Positions 24,343 through 33,215 of a stretch of DNA of 64,000 nucleotides are shown here, one piece after another. The first letter of the stretch is position 1. Each line of letters begins with the position of its first letter. The position numbers were made by a program, and so were the translations under genes. The notes beneath the pieces were generated by a model. It was not told the origin of the DNA. It did no database searches and saw nothing but the letters and a program-made list of their open reading frames with translations. Origin of the DNA: Todiramphus chloris collaris (taxonomy: Eukaryota; Chordata; Aves; Coraciiformes; Alcedinidae); assembly GCA_025345505.1 (NCBI GenBank), contig JANVCC010000153.1, positions 1,547,911 to 1,611,910 of the forward strand, in the 5' to 3' direction.

Positions 24343-24526
24343 GAAGTCTGAGCCTGTAGCCCTAGGCTCCCTCTATAGTCAATGGAGAGAAATAAACATC
24401 TTGGTATGATTCATGTTATCCTGAGATAGGTGTCTCAGATAGGTCAGATGAATTGCTCTCTGGAGATGCCGATTGCTCTCTACTGACTACAAAGGGAGCC
24501 TGGGGTGACTAGCTCAGACTTTGACA
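24343..24526. repeat. Imperfect palindrome of about 184 bp (fold-back family, copy A)
   Basis: The left arm (AGTCTGAGCC to GTCAATGGAGAG, about 24344-24390) pairs with the right arm, whose complement reads AGTCTGAGCTAGTCACCCCA to GTCAGTAGAGAG (about 24475-24523). Pairing continues inward through CATCTTGG and CATCTCCAG, and ATTCATG and ATTCATCTG, to a CTGAG-N8-CTCAG centre near 24425-24438. I know no gene explanation. It resembles a non-autonomous fold-back repeat. Confidence 0.75.
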
Positions 24527-25027
24527 TCTAACTTTGGTAGATGAGATCAGGCCTATCAGAGAGCCTATGGAGCGATATTGTTACAACACAGCAAGAAAAA
24601 AATATGCAGGAGACTCGTGTCTCCGAGGTATTATAACTGAATTTAAAAGCCTTGTTCTGTTCTTGCTAAACCCAGGGAAAAACTCAACATGGGTTTCACT
24701 AGACACAAGCTGAGCTTTCTCATTCACAGTAGTAACAGGGATAACAGAGTAAACCCATGAACACAGCTATGCTCTGGCTTTCTTGAGAGAGAAGACGTGA
24801 AGCTCATCCACAAAAGGTCTAGAGTCCAAACTTAGCCTAGTCCAAACTAAGACTAGTCCAAAATCAGACTATCTGCAAAGGCAGTGGTGCCCAGCATCCC
24901 ATATGAAACTGGATGTCATTTGAATCCCACACCTCTCATGAGCTAGACAAATGCCTGCTCTGACTTTCACGTGTTCCCTGGGAGCAGGCATCTTCTCATC
25001 AAGAGACACTCTTCCTGAATCCCCTCA

Positions 25028-25130
25028 GTGATTGATGGAAAGACATAGAAACTTCAGAGCATGAATAGTTTAGTCCTAACTGTCTAGAACACATCAGATG
25101 AATCATGCCCCAGAGGACCCCAGTATCAAG
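25028..25130. repeat. Fold-back family, probable copy
   Basis: The words ACTTCAGAGCATGAATAGT and the complement of ATCAGATGAATCATGCCCCA are related as inverted copies. They match the ATTCATCTG and CCAGAG words of the copy at 24343. Confidence 0.45.
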
Positions 25131-25782
25131 TGGATCTCCTTCGACATGTCTCACTGCCTGACTTAATGGACCCAAACTTTTGCTGACCCACTACTCTTCT
25201 GCAGGCTGCAATTTTAACTTTTTTACAAAATGTAGTTAGCAAAGAAAAGGTTCTGTTCTGTAAGAGTTATTCTGAATCTAGTGAAGAAAAATATAGTGGC
25301 TGGTTGTCAACACCAGAGCCACGTTGCTTTAGAAATGAGGAGACTTGTAAAAGGGGAGGTGGATAGATTGTCTGTCTCTTGGTGGTATTTCGAGGCAAGA
25401 TGTCCTTTGGAAACAGATGTCATAGTCAACTCCAGATTTTTGGTTTCTTTCCAGAAGTCTTGAGGTGAAATTCTCCACTCTGCATCATGCAAGAAGTTTT
25501 CTTGGATAATCTGACAGTCATGACAGGTTATAAACATGCATAGTGCTGGAAGGAAAGAGACATCTGAGATCCTGAGATCTCGTATCTCTACCAATAGCAC
25601 ACTATTATTGCTGCCCCTTTCTATTGCCAAGTGGCCTTTACAGAGATTATTTGGTATCATTTTCTGAAGGACACTCTGTCATGTCTATAAGAAAGTGTCT
25701 TCTGCTGGAATATTATGAGTGAATCTAATAGAAATTCTTTAGGATTCATGACCTCCCTGGATAAGATGACAGGGAGAGACCA

Positions 25783-25843
25783 CCCTATCCCATCCCATCC
25801 CATCCCATCCCATCCCATCCCATCCCATTCCATCCCATCCCAC
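25783..25843 (+). repeat. (CCCAT)n pentanucleotide repeat
   Basis: About 12 units of CATCC/CCCAT with one CCATT variant near 25827. On the minus strand an open frame reads repeated Trp-Asp-Gly-Met, which is not a gene. Confidence 0.97.
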
Positions 25844-26059
25844 CTTGATTTGCATTGGAAGTCATGGAAGGCAAGACATCTACCCAGTTTAATAATGAAG
25901 CAATCAAGTGGTCTTGAATACTCCATATTTCATTCCATGCTCATTCTGATAACTTCATAAACAGGAGCTGTCCCAAAAAGGACATCTCTTTTCTGGACAG
26001 GAATGGGGTTAACCCAGGGGGGCACGAACAGTGGGTCACTCCACCTCTTTTGTGACTCT

Positions 26060-26960
26060 CATTATTTGCCTTCTAGCAGGGGTGACGGCCAACGACTATT
26101 TCCGGAATGAATTTATGCCTCCGAGCCTCCGCATCACCCATTAGGCTCTCATTTGTCCAGTGGGAAATTTGATATATGTCCTCAGAGGGCACATCCGACG
26201 GGCGCAGACACTTGACAAAGCAACGGGACGCGCGCGCACCCGCCCCAGCTCGTACAAACCCCCTTGCATGCCGGCAAACGCCCCGACGTACAAAATAGGG
26301 ACGGTGCGGCTTCCAGAGGCTGCGTGAGTGTTAAACTCTAATAAACAAGCCCCATCGGAGAAAGCTGAAAGAATCTGAGCCCTCCCCTACAAAGCATTTA
26401 ATCCAGTTTGGCGTAACCTTTGACATTATTAGGGATCGCGGTGACCCTAATCCAATCAGATTGATTAACTAAAGCGGAGACCCCATAAGCTGACCCCCCT
26501 CTGGCCTCTGCTATTTAGTCCTGACCAAACAGTGGGAGAGACGTGCCGTATTTACACCACAATGGGTCCGCGCTGAGAACCTGTTTCATTACAGAGCGAC
26601 TTAAACTCCCATTACTCCATCAATGTATCATTCTTCAATAGTTCATTAAAAGCTGCTCCTCCACAATAACTATTAACCATTTCTCAGTCCAGCTGACAGG
26701 TTTAAAGCCCCAGCCAGTCTTTAGCAGACGGAGGTGGGAGTGAGTGAAAGAAATAGATAGACAAGGGCTCCCTTTTTAAATTTAAACGAACTGGGGGCTT
26801 AAAGAGTTTGAGGTAATTTACTTCTATTGAATGGGGGGAGGAGAAGGAGGAAACTTTTATTTTTGACTTAATTATGTGCTGAGGTCCTTTAAAGAGACAC
26901 GGCCATGATAAGCTTTTATTACGTTACTTCTCTTGAGAGTGGTTCATATTTCTGCCCAGG
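26060..26960. promoter_or_regulatory. Candidate conserved non-coding element (WNT3A intron 2)
   Basis: This is the most distinctive non-coding block of the window, with no repeats. The first 500 bp are CpG-dense, including an ACGCGCGCGCACCCGCCCC run near 26229, and then pass into TA-rich homeodomain-like sequence. Visible words are a TCF/LEF-like CCTTTGACAT (26417-26426), CCAATCAGATTGATTAACTA (from about 26452), a SOX-like ACAATGG near 26560 and CTTTTATTACG near 26914. No protein-like frame was found. An enhancer or cryptic promoter is the likely role, inferred from composition and position. Confidence 0.45.
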
Positions 26961-27020
26961 GGAGTTTCAAAAAGAGCTTATATGTCATTGAGAGACTATG
27001 AAATTCACCACAACTTAAAC

Positions 27021-27155
27021 ATAGAATCATAGAACCATAGAATCATTTTGGTTGGAAGCGACCTTTAAGATCATCAAGTACAAAACTGTTAACCCAGCAC
27101 AGACAGGTCACCACTAAACCATGTCCTTCAGCACCACAGATACACCCAAACAGCA
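27021..27155 (-). mobile_element. CR1 LINE 3' fragment, reverse
   Basis: The plus strand reads ATAGAATCATAGAACCATAG, then GGTTGGAAGCGACCTTTAAG, ATCATCAAGTACAAAACTG, AACCCAGCAC and CACTAAACCATGTCC. These are standard reversed CR1 words. Confidence 0.95.
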
Positions 27156-28107
27156 TCTTCAGTCCCCAAAAGCTAGAACCAGAGTGCAAGACACAATTCC
27201 CAATACGTGGCATTTGAGTTTGAGATGGAAAACGCCTCATTGGTTGCACTGTTCACTTTCTGTTGTCAATGATGCCATGTCCCTCTACTCCATCCCCCAA
27301 CATTTTATCCTGGATATTTTTAAATGCAATTCAAAAATCTTTTCTTGTCCTTTGGAAATGGAAAGATATGGCAACTGCTTTACAAACTGACAAACCTCTC
27401 AGGTAAGGGCATGAGCTTTGGGTAAGGTGATCACCCAAGGTTGTGTGGCTATGGCCATGTTCTGCTCCACTGCTTCACACAAAACAGGTGAAGAAAAAAA
27501 TGTGAATGGATTTTTCCCTCTAGAAATTATTCTGTTAGAAAAGTTCAAGTGAGGGATTCTGTCCAGGAGATGAAATTTGAACTTCTAGGAGACTAGAAAT
27601 TACATGTAGTGTTACCTCTTATGCATGACTGATAAACAGGTAGGTTTAGGTGAAGGGAAAGAGATCAGGCTCACTTCTTTTCCTATATAGACACCCTGTT
27701 CTTTGCATTCCCTACCTAAATGTTTCTCCATGGAGCTGCACAGCTGCTCATATGCTCCCATCTCAGAAGGGAGAAAAACCCTCTTCCAACAGCCCCATAG
27801 AACTTTCACTTCCTGCTAATGCCTGAATTGCTCCCCATGCAGGTAGCCAAGCATAGCGAGGAAGGTGACTCTGTTCCCTTTCAGTAAGGAACGTTTATTC
27901 CACAGCCAAGAACCTGCAAAGCAGCACAGTCAAATAGCTGGATGAGATGGGGGATTTCTGCTCTTTTCATGTCCTGAGTGTCATACGAAGATCTAGAGGT
28001 ATTTAGGGCCAAGCATGTCCTCTGAACATTACCGTTTCCTTGTAGCCAAGCTCATGAATGTCATTGCTGTTTAATATATGTTTCATTAGACCTGGCTATG
28101 GAAATGT

Positions 28108-28137
28108 TAAATATATATGTATATATAGTATATAGTT
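28108..28137 (+). repeat. AT-rich (TA)n-like tract
   Basis: AAATATATATGTATATATAG followed by TATATAG. Confidence 0.85.
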
Positions 28138-29713
28138 GTAGCTAAAACATGTGGGATTTCTTTACATAAACAGTCCAGTTTTAGATGACATACCAGAATA
28201 TGGCTAGTAACAGGACCAGAGCCTGGTGACAGTTTGGCACCACTGAATAACAACTCAAGCCTAGACCTGAATTAGCAATGAGATACCAAAGCAGCAAGGG
28301 CAGACTAAACAGTGAGGCAGCGTCAGTGAGTTTTGGGCCTAGGAAGTTATTTTCTGAAGGCATTAAAATCTGTCCTTTTCAATGAAAGAACTGCAGACAG
28401 TCGTGTAAGGCAAAAGGGTGTCACTTTAGTGACTATGCTGTTTTGTGTGGAGGGATGTTGAGGTCCCTATTGACTCAGATTAGAAGCTCCAGTTAGATCT
28501 TGGGTGACTTAAAATCCAAGCTGCAAACCAGAGTTTTCTTAGCTTGCTTTCTCTCCTTTACTCCTTCTCTCTTTCTGGGTAGAAGCTCAAATATGTTCCT
28601 ACCCTGGGGGATCTGCCGCACAAGAATGCGACTGAGCTGTTTTTTTTCTCCCCCCTCCTGCTGTAGGTGAAGCAAAACTGAAGGGTGGTTTGATTCTCCC
28701 TCAAGGAACAACATTCTTCAGTTATGAAATCGTCCCAGACTTCTTTCCCTCCCTGAGCCCAGCTACTGAAAGCCTGCTGTCTCAAGCAGGGAGAGACCCT
28801 TCATGTCAACACTGTTGTGAGATAAGAGCATTTGGCAGCTTGTGGAATTGGGGTTCCTTCGGTCAGCAAGGAGGTGAAGATATCTTTCCTCACGTGCAGG
28901 GTACAAGTGGTACAGGACATGTGGAACATCTAATCCAAGGAGGTGCCCCAAGTGTCCCAGAGGACATTCAGCTTTGTGACAAGGAAAAGACATGGTCCAC
29001 TGGTTCACATACTGCCTGTGCCCAGTGAATGATCTTGGACAAGTCATGTTGGGCTTGTGTGTATGGTAAAAATAATCAGTTTGGTTGTGCTGGCCGAATT
29101 CAACTGCTATGGTCAGCCAGGGGTGATGTGCCCAGACTGGGTGCTTTAATTGCATGCAAAACATGGTGGTATGACACTTTGCTATGGGCTTAAGTGCATC
29201 ACACTGCAGATCTTACAGGTGTCATTATTTTGGGATGATGCCTCACAGCTAAATCTGAATGAAGAGTGACACCAGCATTAACATTGTGCCTCAACTCCCT
29301 AGCTCTTATGGGATGATACTACCAGCTGAAACCACCCATTCTCCTGCTGGGTGCATGTAAATCTCCTGTTTTGGCTGGTGGAGGCCCTGCCACAATACAA
29401 ATCAAGGCTTTGCTCTCTCTTGGCTGCCCTATTTTCCAACATTCACACAAGAGGAAATGACCAAGTCTCTTCTGAGCAATGCAGCAGGGAAAGAACAAAC
29501 AAACCCCTTATCTCCAGATGGCAAGCACTGGAATAACATGCCCCAAGGTGGCTGTAGATCAGCTGCATACACCAGGCTCAGGAGATTCCCTGAAACTGCC
29601 TCAGATGCTCCCTTCTCTCTCGTATGAGTTCTAATGGTGCTACTCCACTATTACAGACAAAGTAATTCCAGCTCTCAGAAACCTGTAACTGTCACTCTTT
29701 TTTCCACATGAAA

Positions 29714-29750
29714 GAAGGAAAGGGAAAGGGAAAGGGAAAGGGAAAGGGAA
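29714..29750 (+). repeat. (GGGAAA)n hexanucleotide repeat
   Basis: About five GGGAAA units. This is not the telomeric TTAGGG repeat. Confidence 0.95.
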
Positions 29751-30420
29751 GGAAAAAAATTTCCAAGCCTCTTCTGATGGTGCTTTCCTGAACAGGACTA
29801 CACAAGACACCTGGATTTACCATCTAGGCAGGAATCAAATGCAAAATGAATCTTCGTCTGGAAAGAACCCCTTTGTGTTAAAGGGAAAGGCAGAACTTGA
29901 CCCACACTTATGAAGACCAGGCTGGACTTTAAAAGGCATACTACAAGGGCAAAGAAGGATAAATCACAGGCTATATAGGCTCCTGCCAACTTATAGGAGG
30001 AAAGACTAGATACTCATACTCAGATAAGTGCTTAAATCCTATGACATTCAACAATCTAAGGCAAAGCATTTCCAAGGGCTCCCACTCTGATCAATGGGTG
30101 CTGTGTCAGAATCAGTTGTCTGAATTAGCACCCTGTCTTTACTTGCCACATTCATAATCAGTGAAAGCAGAACCATTAATTGATGGCGATTTCCTCAAAC
30201 CTTTGATCTTCATTCTATCAAATTATGGTATCAAAACTGATGTTATCTGGTAAGTCCAGTGCCTCGGAACCATCCCCAGCAGCCCATCATTTCCCCCCTA
30301 CAATCATCAAGAGAGATGAAAATGTGGCATGAAATGCCACAGGGTCATCAAAGGAGCCAGATGTCCAGCTCGACCACTGAAACCACAGTAATCCTTTGTG
30401 TTCCTTACAAGGGGCACAGG

Positions 30421-30530
30421 ATCATAGGATAATTCATGCTGAAAGGGACTCTGGGAGGTCTCTAGTCCAACCACCTGCTTCAAGCAGGGTCAGAGATGAC
30501 CCCACTCTGCACATGGCTCAATGGGACACT
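30421..30530 (-). mobile_element. CR1 LINE 3' fragment, reverse
   Basis: ATCATAGGATAATTCATGCT, GAAAGGGACTCTGGGAGGTC, TAGTCCAACCACCTGCTTCA and AGCAGGGTCAG are reversed CR1 3'-end words. It lies about 400 bp downstream of the exon 2 donor in the direction of transcription. Confidence 0.92.
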
Positions 30531-30921
30531 TCCCAGTTCTCTGGGTCACCAGTAGAGGTTTGAGGTAGAAATAGTGGTTACCTGTGATTAGATATTGGCT
30601 GTGCAAGGGATGTGGTGGGTAACCACCGTCCTTACATTGCGGAGGTACACGTGTACTTACTATCCCAATGAGAAAGCTTAATTATCTTCTTGTCTCTATA
30701 GAGACCTTCTGGGTCAGGTTTGAATTTCTTGGATGAGGTCCTGGGCCAAGAAAATTTTCCCTGCCTGTGTCACGTGTGTCCTTTATCAAGCTCAAGTTCT
30801 GTCTCCAGCAGCCCATTTTACATGACACTTTATCAGAAGAAAATGAGTTCACAGCAGGTTTTTCAAGATCTCTGGTGCTACTCCACCATGGATATTGCTG
30901 TCACCAAACCCGTAGCACTGA

Positions 30922-30927
30922 ACTCAC
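30922..30927 (-). promoter_or_regulatory. WNT3A: 5' splice site of WNT3A intron 2
   Basis: The minus strand reads AAAG then GTGAGT, a consensus donor. It sits right after the Leu-Asp-Lys codons where exon 2 ends in vertebrate WNT3 and WNT3A genes. Read-through beyond this point stops resembling Wnt at once. Confidence 0.92.
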
Positions 30928-31169
30928 CTTTATCTAGCACAGGTCCAAAGATGGCTAAGCTGTCATTGACGGTTGTGCAGTTCCACCTTCTCCCCCGAAA
31001 TTGGTGTTGGCATTCCTGGATCCCAATCTTTACTCCTTCTGCTACACTGGGCATGATCTCTACATAGTTCCGACAGAAGCGTAGCTGCTTGGGTACCAGT
31101 CCTGGGATGCTCCCGCAGAGGATGGGCTGAGTCCCCAGGGAGGAATACTGGTGACCAATTGCCAAGGAC
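30928..31169 (-). CDS. WNT3A: WNT3A exon 2 (internal coding exon, partial gene)
   Basis: This is the only coding exon I recognise. Wnt3a is a secreted, glycosylated and palmitoylated ligand that binds Frizzled and LRP5/6 and activates beta-catenin signalling; in vertebrates it acts in the tail bud, somites and dorsal neural tube. The minus strand reads polypyrimidine-CCCCCAG, then a 242-bp exon, then GTGAGT. The first base completes a Trp codon from exon 1, and the last base opens the next codon. The 80 full codons include SLAIGHQYSSLG, VPKQLRFCRNYVEIMPS and QECQHQFRGRRWNCTT, covering about residues 25-104 of the protein. Four conserved Wnt cysteines and the Asn-Cys-Thr glycosylation site are present. 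WNT3A is chosen over its paralogue WNT3 because of QYSSLGTQPILC, NYVEI, VKIGI and TTVNDS, where WNT3 has QYTSLGSQPLLC, NYIEI, VKLGI and TTIDDS. The reading frame is intact. The palmitoylated serine and most of the cysteine-rich C-terminus are encoded by later exons not in this window. Confidence 0.95.
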
Positions 31170-31186
31170 CTGGGGGAAAAAAATCC
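31170..31186 (-). promoter_or_regulatory. WNT3A: 3' splice site of WNT3A intron 1
   Basis: On the minus strand a run of T then C residues is followed directly by AG, with exon 2 starting at 31169. This is a strong polypyrimidine tract and acceptor, and it keeps the Wnt reading frame. Confidence 0.9.
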
Positions 31187-31494
31187 ATAGAAAAAGAGTT
31201 AGGATGTTAGGCTGGCTTTCACCTTTGTACTTGGCTCACAGGAATGGGGTTGGAAAAATCAACATTTTCAGTTCCTCTGCACTTCCCAGAAGATGTCCTT
31301 TCCACCATCATCCCTCTCTAAAACAACATCACCTTTCTCCTAAATGTCCCTACAGGCCCAAAAAGGCAAGCAACTCTACCTTAAATATCTTCCTTCCCTT
31401 TTCCTCTCAAAGTATTAAGCCATCACTGTGCTGCTTCTTCCCAAAGATGCTCAGATCATATACCTCAGTTTTCTTTGTAACCAGAGGGTCAAAC

Positions 31495-31842
31495 AGAATC
31501 ACAGAATAGTAGGTGTTGGAAGGGACCTCTGGAGATCATTTCATCCAACCTGGATGCTCCAGCAGGGTCACCCAGAGCAGGGAGCCCAGGATCACATTGT
31601 CCAGGCAGGCTCCAACACACTCACAGCAAAGAAGTTTCTCCTCCTGTTCAGATGGAACCTCCTGGGTTCCAGTTTGTGCCCATATCCCCTTGTCCTGTCA
31701 CTGGGCACCATTGAAAAGATTCTGGTCCCAGCTTCTTGTCCCTGTGGGGTGCCTTTAGCTCTTGCTCAGCATTGCTCAGCTCCCCTCTCAGGCTGCTCTT
31801 CTCCAGCTGAACAGCCCCAGGGCTCTCAGCCTTTCCTCATAT
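31495..31842 (-). mobile_element. CR1 LINE 3' fragment, reverse
   Basis: AGAATCACAGAATAGTAGG, TTGGAAGGGACCTCTGGAGA, TCACCCAGAGCAGGGAGCCC, CCCCTTGTCCTGTCACTGGG and CTTCTCCAGCTGAACAGCCC run in the reverse CR1 order. It starts about 325 bp upstream of exon 2. Confidence 0.96.
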
Positions 31843-33094
31843 TTCTTTCTTTGAAAGCCAAGCACACCTATACAAGAGCAGGTAGGCTTTAACAGGAAAT
31901 TTTAGCAGTTGAGGAAGACCCAAGATTAGACAATCAACAGCACTTTCAGGGCTACACAAAGTAATAACACCAACAGTAGGAGACACCATGCACCCTAACA
32001 CAACTCGAGTGCAAATTCTGCACTCAGCCAAATGGGAGCCTGTTGAAAGGAGTGTCCACGATCCATGATGTTGGTTGAAGCCTCAGAGACAAACAAGTCA
32101 GCTATGCAGAGAGATCAGCAGATATGTAGCTAATTAGATAGATTTTTTAAGTGTTTTTTACTGGTGCTTTTAATAATAGCCTTGATTACTAAAACTGATG
32201 GGATTTTTAGAGTATGATTTCCTTTTCTTCTAATTAAATCTCTTGATTGGCTTTTCTGCTCAGAATTAATAACAAACAGAAACCTGCCTGGGCAGTGTGT
32301 ATTTCTGTTTACATTCATTTTTTGTTATGTGGTTTTCATTAGGGAACAGCCTGGCGTGTTTGAATTATCAACAGGGCAGTCAGGGAATAGAACTTCACTC
32401 AAAAGAGTAAAAAAGAGCAAAAAAACTAGTACAAGAATTCTATCATTGCTGGAGTTCACAAGAAAGTTGTCTTGACTTTAGCATTTCTCTAGACTAGGAT
32501 AAAAAGTGTTTCTCTATTAATGGGAAAAGGTCCCTTGCAGCCACCTAGCTCCCTTCCTGGTGGGTACCTGGTCAAAAGAGGACAGAATTGAAGAAAAGAT
32601 GGATATTCAGATAGGTGTCACATCTCAGGGGCTTTGCTAACTATGCATACACTGGGCCTTACAAATTAGTCCTGGCCTGGCAAGTGAGACACAGGGACAT
32701 CCATTCCTGGATCCCAAGTAACTCTAGGTAGGAGTCTAGAATTAAAATAATCAGCTCGGCCGAGAATGTGCCCTCCAGTAAATAAACTTTACATGGACAA
32801 GGTAGGAGGTGGAAAATCAAGGCTTTTCAGCTGATTTCCTAAACTTAGATGCCTCTTTCTACCTCAGCTGCACTTCTGGGAGAAGATTAATCTCAACATT
32901 AGAGGACAAATCATCATACTGCAGGGGAGAAAGATGAGACAAACAGCATGAACTGCCCTCCAGAATTGCGTCTCTCTTTCTATTGAGTTAAAAGAGAGAG
33001 GAAGGCAGCTCACACTGACTAGGAACTGTGTTCATCTCACCTACCTCCTGATGTCTGCAATGTAGACATCTCCAGATGATATATTCACTCCAGC

Positions 33095-33215
33095 TTGCTG
33101 TTGTAATAGGTCAGTGGAGAGAAACAGTCACTTCTAGGGCACGATTCATCTGCCCCATTTTAGATGAGGGTGAATCATGACCTTGCCTCCATTGACCCTA
33201 TTGGTTAGACTATCA
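33095..33215. repeat. Fold-back family, copy C
   Basis: AATAGGTCAGTGGAGAGAAA to GATTCATCTGCCCC pairs with the complement of TGAGGGTGAATCATGACC to CTCCATTGACCCTATTGG. The shared words GTCA-TGGAG and GATTCA relate it to the copy at 24343. Confidence 0.6.

Larger units (their letters stand above)
1..30927 (-). other. WNT3A: Probable WNT3A intron 2 (3' part runs off the left edge)
   Basis: No exon 3 or exon 4 was found by eye on the minus strand here. I looked for the reverse complements of the WKWGGC, ENRPDAR, RSCAEG and KCKCHG regions. The long exon 4 would give an open frame of well over 100 codons with Wnt motifs, and none is present. The stretch holds CR1 fragments, simple repeats and several candidate regulatory blocks, listed separately. 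Whatever is not listed is ordinary AT-rich intronic sequence in which I see nothing specific. A weakly matching exon 3 could still have been missed. Confidence 0.7.

Noticed and set aside
29505-29565. Possible CR1 fragment (GCACTGGAATAACATGCCCC)
   Set aside because: Only one weak word match and no flanking CR1 order.
29714-29750. Interstitial telomere repeat
   Set aside because: The unit is GGGAAA, not TTAGGG.
1-30900. WNT3A exons 3 and 4
   Set aside because: Searched by eye on the minus strand for conserved motifs and splice patterns without success; a computed search would be decisive.
30928-31169. WNT3 instead of WNT3A
   Set aside because: Diagnostic residues (YSSLGTQPILC, NYVEI, VKIGI, TTVNDS) match WNT3A.
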